The translations under genes were made by a program, and so were the position numbers. The notes under the pieces are model-generated. The model saw only the letters and a program-made list of their open reading frames with translations, searched no databases and was not told where the DNA came from. Below, piece after piece: positions 32,743-41,796 of a stretch of 64,000 nucleotides of DNA. The stretch is from Natronobacterium texcoconense (GTDB taxonomy: Archaea; Halobacteriota; Halobacteria; Halobacteriales; Natrialbaceae), in NCBI RefSeq assembly GCF_900104065.1, contig NZ_FNLC01000002.1:168995-232994 (forward strand). The letters run 5' to 3'. Numbering within the stretch: position 1 is the stretch's first letter; each line of letters begins with the position of its first letter.

Positions 32743-34776
32743 TCACGGTACGGGGAGACTGAACGACACCGCCGTTCCCTCGTCGAGTTCGGACTCGAGC
32801 CAGATGTCCCCGCCGTGGCGCTCGACGATCCGTTCACAGAGTGCGAGTCCGATCCCGGTCCCGGTACCCGCGTCGCGGTCGTGGGCGCGCTCGAACACCT
32901 CGAACACGCTGTCCTGGTATTCGGGATCGATGCCGATCCCGTCGTCTTCGACGGTGACGATCCAGTCGGATCCGTTCCGTCGCGCGGAGACGCGGACGGT
33001 CGGTGGTTCGTCACCGCTGTAGGCGATCGCGTTCTCGAGCAAATTCTGGAACACCTGCCGTAACTGCCGGTCGTCGCCCTGGACTCGCGGAAGCGGTTCG
33101 GCCGTGATTGTCGCGTCGTTCGCCGCAATCGTCAGCTGGAGGTCCTCCCGGGCGTCCTCGAAGACTGTCTCGAGGTCGACCGCCTCGAGCGGATCGGCGT
33201 TCGTCTCGACTCGAGAGTATTTGAGCAGGCCGTCGATCATCGATCGCATTCGGTCGGCACCGTCGACGGCGAACTCGAGGAACTCCAGCCCCTCCTCGTC
33301 GAGGTCGTCGGCGTGGCGACGTTCGACGAGCTGGAGATACGACGAGACCATCCGAAGGGGCTCCTGGAGGTCGTGGGAGGCTGCGTAGGCGAACTGCTCG
33401 AGGCGTTCGTTGGACTCCTCGAGGTCGGCGACCAGTCCCTCGAGTTCGGACCGGTACTGCTGGCGCTCGATGGCTTCCGCGAGGACGTTGGCGACGCTCT
33501 GGACGAACGAGACGTCCTCCTCGCTTATCTCTCGGCGCTCGGTATCGTGGGTTCCCAGGATACCCCACGGCTCGTCGAACGGGCCGATGACGGTACTGAT
33601 GCCGCTTCGAACGTCGTGACTCGTCAGGAGTTCCGGACCGCCGAATCGCGTCTCCGTCCCGAGGTCTTCGACGACGATCGGGTGATCGTGCTCCAGGGTG
33701 TACGCGGCCTGAGAGTCGTCTTCGAGCGCGGACACCCTCGCTTCACCGACGATGCCGTCTCTCCAGCCGACGCCCTGTCGCAAGAGCAGTTCGTCGTCCG
33801 CCTCCAGCAGGTCGAGCACTTTGCAGTACTCGTAGTCGAGCACGTCGGCCACCTCCCTGGTTGCTTCCTCCATGAGTTCGTCGACGTCATCGGTCTCGAG
33901 CGCGAGCTGTCCGAGATCGGCGACGGCTTCCTGCTGACGTGCCCGCTTCGCCAGTTCCTGCTCGCGCAGCTTTCGCTCGGTGACGTCCTGGGACATCGCC
34001 AGGATGGAGGAGACGTCACCGTCGTCGTCGGTCAGCGGATGGACGTGAAACTCGAACGTTCGACCCTGGACCGTCAGTTCGAACGAGGTCGGTTCGCCCT
34101 CGAGCGTCGCTCGGTAGTTCGACTCGATCCTCTCCAGGACCTCTCCGGAGTAGACGTCCTGAATCCGTTCGCCGCGGAGGTCGTCGGCACTGAACTCGAC
34201 CTTTTCGAACCCTCGTCCCGCGACGAGCGTGTGTCGAAGCTCCTCGTCCAGGAGCGCAACTGCCCCGTTCGGGAAGTTCTCCGCGAGGGTTCGGTACCGT
34301 CGCTCCGACTCCTCGAGTTCCCGCTTCGTCCGGTGTAGCTCCCGGTTCCGTTCTTCGACTGCCAGCGTTCGCGTCTTGGCTCGAGCGTCGTGGATTCCCA
34401 CGGCGAACCCGCCGACGCTGCTGATTGCCGTGAGTATCGGCGGTGACGTTCCTGGACTGGAAATACCGCCTTCCGGCTGGAGGTGGTAGGTGACGAGCAA
34501 GGCCGCCATGGCTCCGAATCCGGCGAGCGTCCAGCCGGCGACGTCGGGGTAGAAGTTCGAATCGACGTCAGAACGGGACAGTCGATAGCTGCCGTAGAGG
34601 AGTGTGGCTCCGGGTACCACGATCATGCTCGTGATCAGCGTGACGTTGAGCAGCGAGTAGCCGGCCTCGAGCCAGATCCAGCCTCGAATTATAGCGAGAC
34701 CGATGTACAACCCACCGAGTGTTCCGATGACTCGCGTCGGTCCGAGTTGTGAAAGAAATCGTCTCCAGTACTCCAC
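32743..34776 (-). CDS. Membrane sensor histidine kinase with PAS and GAF domains
   Basis: A 677-residue kinase. The N-terminus has about four membrane helices (~13-105). A PAS domain follows (ESERRYRTLAENFPNGAVALLDEEL, ~155-280), then a GAF domain (~290-440), the HisKA dimerisation helix with phospho-acceptor His468 in AYAASHDLQEPLRMV, and the HATPase domain (NLLENAIAYSG, VEDDGIGIDP, GTGTGIGLALCERIV). No response regulator gene is adjacent. The type is the classic haloarchaeal hybrid-free PAS/GAF kinase; the signal is unknown. It is convergent with acnA (9 bp between the stops). Confidence 0.92.
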   Translation of the reverse strand: MEYWRRFLSQLGPTRVIGTLGGLYIGLAIIRGWIWLEAGYSLLNVTLITSMIVVPGATLLYGSYRLSRSDVDSNFYPDVAGWTLAGFGAMAALLVTYHLQPEGGISSPGTSPPILTAISSVGGFAVGIHDARAKTRTLAVEERNRELHRTKRELEESERRYRTLAENFPNGAVALLDEELRHTLVAGRGFEKVEFSADDLRGERIQDVYSGEVLERIESNYRATLEGEPTSFELTVQGRTFEFHVHPLTDDDGDVSSILAMSQDVTERKLREQELAKRARQQEAVADLGQLALETDDVDELMEEATREVADVLDYEYCKVLDLLEADDELLLRQGVGWRDGIVGEARVSALEDDSQAAYTLEHDHPIVVEDLGTETRFGGPELLTSHDVRSGISTVIGPFDEPWGILGTHDTERREISEEDVSFVQSVANVLAEAIERQQYRSELEGLVADLEESNERLEQFAYAASHDLQEPLRMVSSYLQLVERRHADDLDEEGLEFLEFAVDGADRMRSMIDGLLKYSRVETNADPLEAVDLETVFEDAREDLQLTIAANDATITAEPLPRVQGDDRQLRQVFQNLLENAIAYSGDEPPTVRVSARRNGSDWIVTVEDDGIGIDPEYQDSVFEVFERAHDRDAGTGTGIGLALCERIVERHGGDIWLESELDEGTAVSFSLPVP

Positions 34777-34935
34777 TATCTGATCTATGGAGGGACCGTG
34801 GTTTATGGATATTTCGCTGGCTGCTGCCCCGGTTCGGTAACGGCACGTATTTGACGGGAGGAAAGCCTACGAACCACTACGATCTGCCGTACCTGGACGC
34901 GTTCTCCACCGTCCGTGGCTCGGAGCGAACACTCT

Positions 34936-35433
34936 ATGTCACTCGTTCCCCTGCTCGTCGACGTCAGCTCGACTATAGAGGAGGCCACTGGCTTCCTCCA
35001 GTACCTGCTGGTGTTCGTCTTCGCGGCGATTCCGGTGATCGAGATTCTCGTCGTGATTCCGATCGCGATTGGGCTGGGACTCGACCCCGTCCTCACGGGT
35101 GCCGTCGCGTTCGCGGGCAACGTCCTCTCGGTGTACGCGCTCGTCGTCTTCTATCGGCGGGTCGCGAACTGGCTCCAGCGTCGACGGGACGACGAGTCGG
35201 AGCCGAGCGATCGGTACGCTCGAGCGCGCCGGCTCTGGGATCGGTACGGGTTGCCGGGACTCGCGCTCGGCGGGCCAGTGCTGGCCGGCGTCCACGTCGC
35301 CGCGCTGGTCGCGTTGCTCGCGGGAAGCCGGAGCCGTACTGTGGCTGCCTGGATGACGACGGGTATCTTCGTGTGGACGATCGTCCTGGTTGCCGCGTCC
35401 GCGTACGGCGTCTCCGTTCTCGGGATCGCATAA
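34936..35433 (+). CDS. Small multidrug-export-type membrane protein (COG2426)
   Basis: A 165-residue protein with about four helices. The N-terminal pattern YLLVFVFAAIPVIEILVVIPIAIGLGLDP is the signature of the COG2426/Sm_multidrug_ex family (AAIPxxExxxxIPxAI), followed by a cytoplasmic Arg-rich loop and GGPVLAGVHVAAL. The family name implies drug export, but the transport role is poorly shown for these proteins. The start is ATG at 34936; a GTG seven codons earlier is in frame but adds a charged segment. Confidence 0.85.
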   Translation: MSLVPLLVDVSSTIEEATGFLQYLLVFVFAAIPVIEILVVIPIAIGLGLDPVLTGAVAFAGNVLSVYALVVFYRRVANWLQRRRDDESEPSDRYARARRLWDRYGLPGLALGGPVLAGVHVAALVALLAGSRSRTVAAWMTTGIFVWTIVLVAASAYGVSVLGIA

Positions 35434-35464
35434 CGGCGATTCGCCGACTTAGTAACTTACAACG

Positions 35465-35474
35465 ACTTTTTATT
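35465..35474 (+). promoter_or_regulatory. TATA box of the DUF255 gene
   Basis: CTTTTTATTA is centred about 27 nt before the ATG at 35496; the transcript would be leaderless. Confidence 0.65.
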
Positions 35475-35495
35475 ATCGCCGGCCGTAGTCGGCGC

Positions 35496-37715
35496 ATGGA
35501 ACAGCCGACCCAGCGCAACCGCCTCGACGAAGAGGAGAGCCCCTACCTACGCCAGCACGCGGACAACCCCGTCAACTGGCAGCCCTGGGACGAGCAGGCC
35601 CTCGAGACGGCCCGCGAACGCGACGTCCCGATCTTCCTCTCGATCGGCTACTCGGCGTGTCACTGGTGTCACGTCATGGAAGCGGAGAGTTTCGCCGACG
35701 AGGAGGTCGCCGAGGTCCTGAACGAGCAGTTCGTTCCGATCAAGGTCGACCGCGAGGAGCGCCCCGACGTCGACAGCATCTACATGACTGTCTGTAACCT
35801 CGTCACCGGACGCGGCGGCTGGCCGCTTTCGGCGTGGCTCACCCCCGAGGGGAAGCCGTTCTACGTCGGGACGTACTTCCCGAAGGAGGCGAAGCGAGGA
35901 CAGCCGGGTTTCCTCGACGTCCTCGAGAACATCACGAACTCGTGGGAGAACGACCGCGAGGAGGTCGAGAACCGCGCCGACCAGTGGACCGAGGCGGCCA
36001 GAGACCAGCTCGAGGAGACCCCCGGCGCATCCTCGCCGGAAGCGGCCGATCCGCCCTCGAGCGACCTGCTCGAGCGAACTGCGGACGCCGTCCTCCGGAG
36101 CGCGGACCGTCAGTACGGCGGCTTTGGCTCCGACGGGCCGAAGTTTCCCCAGCCCTCGCGACTTCAGGTGCTCGCTCGCGCGTACGACCGGACGGGCCAC
36201 GAGGAGTACCGCCAGGTGCTCGAGGAGACGCTGGACGCGATGGCCGCGGGCGGGCTCTACGACCACGTCGGCGGCGGCTTCCACCGCTACTGCGTCGACC
36301 GGGACTGGACGGTGCCCCACTTCGAGAAGATGCTGTACGACAACGCCGAAATTCCGCGGGCGTTCCTGACGGGTTACCAGCTAACCGGCGAGGATCGGTA
36401 CGCGGAAGTCGTCCACGAGACGCTCGCGTTCGTCGACCGAGAACTCACCCACGAGGATGGCGGCTTCTTCAGCACGCTCGACGCCCAGAGCGAAGACCCC
36501 GACACCGGTGAGCGCGAGGAGGGCGCGTTCTACGTCTGGACGCCCGCGGAGGTCCGCGACGTCCTCGAGGACGAGACTGACGCTGACCTCTTCTGTGCCC
36601 GCTACGATATCACGGAGTCGGGCAACTTCGAGGGGACGAACCAGCCAAATCGTGTGCGATCGATCTCCGACCTCGCGGGGGAGTTCGACCGCTCGGAGAG
36701 CGAAATCCAGCAGCGACTCGAGGACGCCCGAAAGCAGTTGTTCGAGGCCCGTGAGGAACGGCCTCGCCCCCGCCGCGACGAGAAGGTGCTCGCGGGCTGG
36801 AACGGACTGATGATCACAACCTGTGCCGAGGCTGCGCTGACCCTCGGCGAGGACGAGTACGCGGACATGGCCGTCGACGCCCTCGAATTCGTCCGCGAAC
36901 GGCTCTGGGACGACGAGGAAGGACGGCTCTCGCGGCGGTACAAAGACCAGGATGTCGCCATCGAAGGCTACCTCGAGGACTACGCCTTCCTCGCTCGCGG
37001 CGCGCTGGGCTGTTACGAGGCGACCGGCGAGGTCGACCACCTCGCGTTCGCGCTCGATCTCGTTCGCACCATCGAGGAGGAGTTTTGGGACGCCGGCCGC
37101 GGGACGCTGTACTTCACGCCCGAGAGCGGCGAATCGCTCGTGACCCGACCGCAGGAACTGGGCGACCAGTCGACGCCCTCGTCGGCGGGCGTCGCCGTCG
37201 AGGTGTTGCTCGCGCTCGAGGAGTTTGCGGACAGCGAGGGCTCGAAGAGCCCTCGTGGAGACGGCGAAGCCGTCGACTACGAGGAAATCGCCGCAACAGT
37301 TCTTTCGACCCACGCCAACCGACTCGAGGCGAACACGCTCCAGCACGCGACGCTGTGTCTCGCCGCCGACCGCCTCGAGTCCGGCGCACTCGAGGTAACG
37401 GTCGCCGCGGACGAACTCCCAGACGAGTGGCGCGAGGCGTTCGCGTCGCGGTACTTCCCGGACCGACTGTTCGCGCGTCGACCGCCGACGGAAGCGGGAC
37501 TTGAGACGTGGCTCGATCGGCTCGAACTCGAGGATGCACCGCCGATCTGGGCCAGCCGCAAGGCTAGAGACGGCGAGGCGACGCTGTACGTCTGTCGCGA
37601 CCGGACGTGTTCGCCGCCGACCCACGACGTCGACGACGCCCTCGAGTGGCTCGAGGGGAACGGAACGATCGAACGGGAGCGGGAGGAAAGCGACGGTTCC
37701 GAGAGTCCGTTCTGA
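35496..37715 (+). CDS. DUF255 thioredoxin-domain protein (YyaL/SPATA20 type)
   Basis: A 739-residue protein. The N-terminal 160 residues are a thioredoxin-like domain with a CHWC motif (Cys55, Cys58) in SIGYSACHWCHVMEAESF, then PIKVDREERPDVDSIYM. The rest is an (alpha/alpha)6-barrel similar to N-acylglucosamine epimerases (GGLYDHVGGGFHRYCVD, VPHFEKMLYDN). This domain pair is known from bacteria to human SPATA20 but has no established activity. ATG 35496 gives the family N-terminus (NRLDEEESPYLRQHADNPVNW). It converges on a thioredoxin gene whose stop is one base away. Confidence 0.93.
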   Translation: MEQPTQRNRLDEEESPYLRQHADNPVNWQPWDEQALETARERDVPIFLSIGYSACHWCHVMEAESFADEEVAEVLNEQFVPIKVDREERPDVDSIYMTVCNLVTGRGGWPLSAWLTPEGKPFYVGTYFPKEAKRGQPGFLDVLENITNSWENDREEVENRADQWTEAARDQLEETPGASSPEAADPPSSDLLERTADAVLRSADRQYGGFGSDGPKFPQPSRLQVLARAYDRTGHEEYRQVLEETLDAMAAGGLYDHVGGGFHRYCVDRDWTVPHFEKMLYDNAEIPRAFLTGYQLTGEDRYAEVVHETLAFVDRELTHEDGGFFSTLDAQSEDPDTGEREEGAFYVWTPAEVRDVLEDETDADLFCARYDITESGNFEGTNQPNRVRSISDLAGEFDRSESEIQQRLEDARKQLFEAREERPRPRRDEKVLAGWNGLMITTCAEAALTLGEDEYADMAVDALEFVRERLWDDEEGRLSRRYKDQDVAIEGYLEDYAFLARGALGCYEATGEVDHLAFALDLVRTIEEEFWDAGRGTLYFTPESGESLVTRPQELGDQSTPSSAGVAVEVLLALEEFADSEGSKSPRGDGEAVDYEEIAATVLSTHANRLEANTLQHATLCLAADRLESGALEVTVAADELPDEWREAFASRYFPDRLFARRPPTEAGLETWLDRLELEDAPPIWASRKARDGEATLYVCRDRTCSPPTHDVDDALEWLEGNGTIEREREESDGSESPF

Positions 37716-37716
37716 G

Positions 37717-38088
37717 TTACAGTTCCTCGTCGATCCGTTCGGCCAGCCAGATCGCCGGCGGCAGATCCTCTTCCTCGACGAATCGCGTCACTTCCTCGCC
37801 GTCGTCGGTCTCGACGACGACGGTCGGGATGTACTCGATGCCGTACTCGTCGACGCCGGGGCCCTGTTTGTCCTGGTCGACCGCGATTTCCTCGATCCGA
37901 TCGTCGGGGACCTCGGCCGCCTCGAGTGCCGCGCCCAGGTCGGGGAGTAGCTTTCGGCAGTCCTTGCACCAGTCGCCACCCCAGACGGTGTAGACGAGGT
38001 CGTCGTTGTGCGCTTCGAGGACGTCGACGGCGTCCTCGTAGGAGGCGGCATCCCACGTCGGGTTCGGGTTCAGCGTCTCGAGACTCAT
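37717..38088 (-). CDS. Thioredoxin-family protein
   Basis: A 123-residue thioredoxin-like protein with the active site Trp-Cys41-Lys-Asp-Cys44 (GGDWCKDCRKLLPDL) and the cis-proline region EYIPTVVVETDDGEE. The CKDC motif differs from the CGPC of classical thioredoxin, so redox potential and partners may differ. The final residues are acidic. It is convergent with the DUF255 thioredoxin-domain gene (1 bp between the stops), which may be chance or a shared thiol-redox setting. Confidence 0.9.
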   Translation of the reverse strand: MSLETLNPNPTWDAASYEDAVDVLEAHNDDLVYTVWGGDWCKDCRKLLPDLGAALEAAEVPDDRIEEIAVDQDKQGPGVDEYGIEYIPTVVVETDDGEEVTRFVEEEDLPPAIWLAERIDEEL

Positions 38089-38298
38089 ACGGATCGGTTA
38101 TGGGCCCGACGGCTTAACGACGGTGTTTCTGGCAGGAATCTCGCCGATCTCGGACCGTCGTGGTCGCTCCTGTGGATATCGGTACTCTGGTGAAAAGATT
38201 AATGCATTTACGAAAACTAGTAACAACTTGCCCTCTGTGTCAGAGGCGCGTAGTATTCGCCGGTGGGGTGGCGTTCGACTTTTTCGGGTTACGACGGG

Positions 38299-38628
38299 CT
38301 ACTCGAACGTCTGGAACTCGACGGTCCGTCCTTCGGGATCTGACGCGAAGAACTGATAGATATCGTACGTTTCGTTGAACCGTGGCTCCTCGTCGGCCAG
38401 TTCCGACAGTTCCGCGTACGCCTCGTCGACGCCGTCCCTGTCGTCGAAGACGAACGTCACGATTCCCTCGGTATCGGCGGGTTCGCGTTCACAGAACCCG
38501 AACCGGAACGAACCCGTCTCGAGAATGGTACAGTCGGGTTGCTCGAGCCAGACGCTAGCGCCGAGTTCTCGGTAGAAATCGACGACCTCGTCGTGTCGTT
38601 CGGTCCCGAAAAAGACGATTCCGTCCAT
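38299..38628 (-). CDS. VOC (glyoxalase/dioxygenase) superfamily protein
   Basis: A 109-residue single-module VOC protein: IVFFGTERHDEVVDFYRELGASVWLEQPDCTILETGSFRFGFCE covers the first beta-alpha-beta-beta-beta unit, and VDEAYAELSELADEE...FFASDPEGRTVEFQTF the second, where the terminal Glu is a usual metal ligand. The absence of a clear N-terminal His ligand leaves metal binding open. Function unknown. AT-rich sequence lies upstream of the divergent dehydrogenase gene. Confidence 0.85.
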   Translation of the reverse strand: MDGIVFFGTERHDEVVDFYRELGASVWLEQPDCTILETGSFRFGFCEREPADTEGIVTFVFDDRDGVDEAYAELSELADEEPRFNETYDIYQFFASDPEGRTVEFQTFE

Positions 38629-38756
38629 GTGTACCGATAAGCGGATATGGTGAAATAGTTACCGTTCTGCCACGAGGTGCTTCCATGTGTGCAACCAGAG
38701 TGGCACTCTTCGTCCGAAGCCGGTAGAATTTTTGCGGTAAACGAAAACTCTATAGT

Positions 38757-39818
38757 ATGGTATTCGGCCCGATGGTCGACGGCGGTCACGAACAGGTAAC
38801 GTACGTCTCGGATCCTGAGACGGGACTCCGCGCAATCGTCGCGATCCACGACACGACGCTCGGCCCGAGTCTCGGCGGGACACGATTCCTGGACTACGAT
38901 ACCGAAGCGGACGCTCTCGAGGACGTGACTCGGCTCTCGAAGGCGATGACGTACAAGGCTGCTGCGGCCGACCTCCCGCTGGGTGGTGGGAAGGCAGTTA
39001 TCCTGGGCAACCCCGACGACCTCAAGACCGACGCCTTGCTCGAGGCGTACGGACGAGCGGTCGACAACCTGGGTGGGCGCTACATCACCTCGGTCGACGT
39101 CAACACTGGCGTCGAAGACATAGAAGTCGTCAAACAGGAAACAGAGTACGCGGTCGGGACGGGCGACGGACTCGGTGATCCGTCACCGATCACGGCCCAC
39201 GGCGTCTTCCACGGCATTCAGACGAGCGCCGAACACGTCTACGGAACGGACTCGGTGGAGGGTCTCGAGGTCGTGATTCAGGGACTGGGCAAGGTCGGCC
39301 AGGCACTCGCGGAGGAACTGTCCTCGGCCGGGGCCGACGTCACCGTCTCGGACATCGACGAAGCGCACGTCGCGGCGTTCGCCGACGAACACGACGTCGA
39401 CACCGTCGCTCCCGGGGACGTCTACGAGCAGTCCTGTGACGTCTTCGCACCGTGTGCGGTCGGCGGCGTCGTCAACGACGACACGATCCCGCAACTCGAG
39501 TGTGACATCGTCGCGGGTGCGGCGAACAACATCCTCGCCGAGCGACGACACGCCGAGGTGCTTCGCGAGCAGGGAATTCTCTATGCACCGGACTACGTCA
39601 TCAACGCCGGCGGGCTGATCACGGTCGCCAAGGAGTACCTGGGTGGCACCCGCGAGGAAGCCTACGAGGAGGCCGCCGCGATCGGCGATCGACTCGGCGA
39701 GATGATCGAGAACGCCGAACGACAGGAGACGACGGTCCTCACCGCGGCGGAGGAGTACGCCGAGAACCGCATCGAACGGGCGGACTCGGGCCAGGAGCCG
39801 GCGGTTCCGGCGGAGTAA
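38757..39818 (+). CDS. Leucine/valine-type amino acid dehydrogenase
   Basis: A 353-residue member of the Glu/Leu/Phe/Val dehydrogenase family, oxidatively deaminating branched-chain amino acids with NAD+. The catalytic block TYKAAAADLPLGGGKAVI contains both lysines, TSVDVNTGVEDIEVVK follows, and the Rossmann fold shows VVIQGLGKVGQALAEELS. Length (~350) matches leucine dehydrogenase rather than glutamate dehydrogenase (~420-450). The specific amino acid cannot be assigned from sequence alone. The cysteine synthase gene follows on the same strand, 71 bp away. Confidence 0.92.
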   Translation: MVFGPMVDGGHEQVTYVSDPETGLRAIVAIHDTTLGPSLGGTRFLDYDTEADALEDVTRLSKAMTYKAAAADLPLGGGKAVILGNPDDLKTDALLEAYGRAVDNLGGRYITSVDVNTGVEDIEVVKQETEYAVGTGDGLGDPSPITAHGVFHGIQTSAEHVYGTDSVEGLEVVIQGLGKVGQALAEELSSAGADVTVSDIDEAHVAAFADEHDVDTVAPGDVYEQSCDVFAPCAVGGVVNDDTIPQLECDIVAGAANNILAERRHAEVLREQGILYAPDYVINAGGLITVAKEYLGGTREEAYEEAAAIGDRLGEMIENAERQETTVLTAAEEYAENRIERADSGQEPAVPAE

Positions 39819-39889
39819 CCCCCTTCGTCACCGGCACGTACTGCCGACGTCCAGCACGGGTTTAGGGCTCGACTCCTTACGCGGTAGCA

Positions 39890-40870
39890 ATGAAGGGAAG
39901 CATCCTGGACACGATCGGGTCGCCGCTGGTCCAGGTCGACTCGCCCGAGGGTGCGACGGTCGCTGCGAAGATCGAATCGTTCAACCCCGGCGGATCGGCG
40001 AAGGACAGGCCCGCACTCGAGATGATCCGAACGGCGGAACGGGAGGGGGCAATCGAGCCTGGCGACTGGCTCGTCGAACCGACCAGTGGCAATACGGGTA
40101 TCGGACTCGCGCTCGTCTGTGCCGCACGCGACTACGACCTGACGCTCGTCATGCCGGCCGACAAGTCCGCGGAGCGCCAGCAGGTGATGGCGGCCTACGG
40201 TGCCGATCTCGAACTCGTCGACGGCAACATGGAGACCGCCCGCGCGAGAGCCGACGAACTCGTCGAGGAGGGTGCGACCCAGCTCGGCCAGTTCGAGAAC
40301 CCGGCGAATCCGAGGTCTCATTATCGGACGACCGGCGAGGAGATTATCGAACAGGTCGGCGACCGCGAGATCGACGCCTTCGTCGCTGGCGTCGGCACCG
40401 GCGGCACGATCTCCGGGACCGGCCAGCGACTCCGCGAGGAGTTTCCCGACCTCGAGATCGTTGCGGTCGAACCCGCTCGCAACGCCGTCCTCTCGACGGG
40501 CGAACCCGGTGACGACGGCTTCCAGGGGATGGGGCCCGGCTTCGTCAGCGACAACCTCGACCGCGAACTCGTCGACCGCGTCGAGACCGCCAGACTCGAG
40601 GACGCCGAAGACGAGTGTCGTCGGCTCGCGCGTGAAGAGGGAATACTGGTCGGCCAGTCCAGCGGCGCGACGAGTCTCGTCGCACAGCGGATCGCACGCG
40701 AGATTGCCGAACCCGATATCGAGTGTCCCGAGGTTCCGGACGCGTTCGACGCGACACAGCCGGCATCACCCGAGACGGACGGCGGACAGGCGGTCGAGGA
40801 CTGTCCGCTCGTCGTTACCCTCTTCCCGGACAGCGGCGAACGCTATCTCTCGACCGGTTTGTTCGACTGA
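39890..40870 (+). CDS. cysK: Cysteine synthase/cystathionine beta-synthase family protein
   Basis: A 326-residue fold-type II PLP enzyme. Lys38 in NPGGSAKDRPAL forms the Schiff base, EPTSGNTGIGLALV binds the substrate carboxylate, and GVGTGGTISGTGQ binds the cofactor phosphate. The likely reaction is O-acetylserine (or O-phosphoserine) plus sulfide to cysteine. The archaeal serine donor is uncertain. A ~25-residue acidic insertion near 275-300 (CPEVPDAFDATQPASPETDGG) is unusual relative to bacterial CysK and lies before the final TLFPDSGERYLST block. Confidence 0.92.
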   Translation: MKGSILDTIGSPLVQVDSPEGATVAAKIESFNPGGSAKDRPALEMIRTAEREGAIEPGDWLVEPTSGNTGIGLALVCAARDYDLTLVMPADKSAERQQVMAAYGADLELVDGNMETARARADELVEEGATQLGQFENPANPRSHYRTTGEEIIEQVGDREIDAFVAGVGTGGTISGTGQRLREEFPDLEIVAVEPARNAVLSTGEPGDDGFQGMGPGFVSDNLDRELVDRVETARLEDAEDECRRLAREEGILVGQSSGATSLVAQRIAREIAEPDIECPEVPDAFDATQPASPETDGGQAVEDCPLVVTLFPDSGERYLSTGLFD

Positions 40871-41035
40871 TTCGGTCTTCTGTACCGATTTCCGGTACAC
40901 GGCAGGTCGCGGTTGCTCTGTCGATGACTTGCAGTAGTCTACACGAAGCGATACCGGCGACCTGTCATCCCGCCCGGAAAAAGGCTGTTTCAGCTAGGGC
41001 AACGACCTTTATCCTCTCCGGCGTATGATCGAGTA

Positions 41036-41704
41036 ATGACACGGCGATTCGGATCGACGCGGTCCAGGCGGACGTTTCTGGCTGGCAGCACCGGCTTTCT
41101 CGCGCTCTGTGCTGGCTGTCTCGACGACGGGTTCGACGACGCGTCCGACCCGGGAACGGGCGGAAACGACAGCGACGACCAGAACGGAGACAGTGAAACT
41201 GACGGCGGCGACGGCGAAACCGACGCTTCCGGGGACGCCGACGAACTCGTCGACGACACGTATCCGTACCAGCATCCCGACGTTCCGGACAGCCCCGGAG
41301 CGACGCTGTTGCTCGAGGCAGACGACGCCGACGAGTGGCTCGAGGACAGGTGGGAACACGGAGAGCCCGGCGACGAGGTCACCGCGTTCGTCGACGAGAC
41401 GTCGTTCGAGGACTCGCTACTCGTCGCACTCGAGGGCGAGGGCTCGAGTCTCTGTTACGAAATGCACCTCGAGGACGCCGATCTGGACGGCGAGACGCTC
41501 GCTCTCGAGGCTTCGGTGAGAGACGAATCGGCCGACGACGAGTCGTGTGCGATGCAGATGACGGCGGTCGGCCTGCTCGTTCGAGCGACGTTCGACTCGG
41601 ACGCGGAGCGGCCGACCGAACTCTCGGTCGAAATCGTCGACGACGATGGTGATAGACACGAGATGCGGATCGGCGTCGACTCAGCGACGGATACCGACGA
41701 GTAA
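41036..41704 (+). CDS. Twin-arginine lipoprotein, acidic, unknown function
   Basis: A 222-residue lipoprotein: STRSRRTFLAGSTGFLALCAGC is a TAT signal with an AGC lipobox at Cys28. An Asp/Gly/Glu linker (~30-75) is followed by a compact domain with two cysteines (SLCYEMHLED, ESCAMQMTAVGLLVR) that could pair. CTTTATCC about 25 nt before the ATG is a likely TATA element. The gene converges on the minus-strand 41796 gene, and an 81-bp repeat lies between the two stops. I do not recognise the domain. Confidence 0.8.
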   Translation: MTRRFGSTRSRRTFLAGSTGFLALCAGCLDDGFDDASDPGTGGNDSDDQNGDSETDGGDGETDASGDADELVDDTYPYQHPDVPDSPGATLLLEADDADEWLEDRWEHGEPGDEVTAFVDETSFEDSLLVALEGEGSSLCYEMHLEDADLDGETLALEASVRDESADDESCAMQMTAVGLLVRATFDSDAERPTELSVEIVDDDGDRHEMRIGVDSATDTDE

Positions 41705-41715
41705 CGGAGCAACTC

Positions 41716-41796
41716 ATACGGTCTGCTGTAGTCAATTACCGCTGATCGCCAGAACGGGATCGACGATCGGTGGTAAATAGTTACAGCAAACCGTAT
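41716..41796. repeat. 81-bp nested inverted repeat, copy 2
   Basis: Outer arms 41716-41730 (ATACGGTCTGCTGTA) and 41782-41796 differ at one position as an inverted repeat. Inner arms TTACCGCTGATCGCC and GACGATCGGTGGTAA still pair if two G-T wobbles and one mismatch are allowed. Length equals copy 1 (4181-4261). The last base is part of the stop codon of the minus-strand gene at 41796-42332. Confidence 0.85.

Noticed and set aside
34749-35495. Long N-terminal extension of the DUF255 frame
   Set aside because: It overlaps the COG2426 membrane protein gene in another frame, is Arg-rich, and the family start with a TATA box lies at 35496.
38160-38378. Plus-strand frame with a CPLC motif between the thioredoxin and VOC genes
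   Set aside because: Only one CxxC pair; the C-terminal half lies opposite the VOC gene and is Arg-rich.
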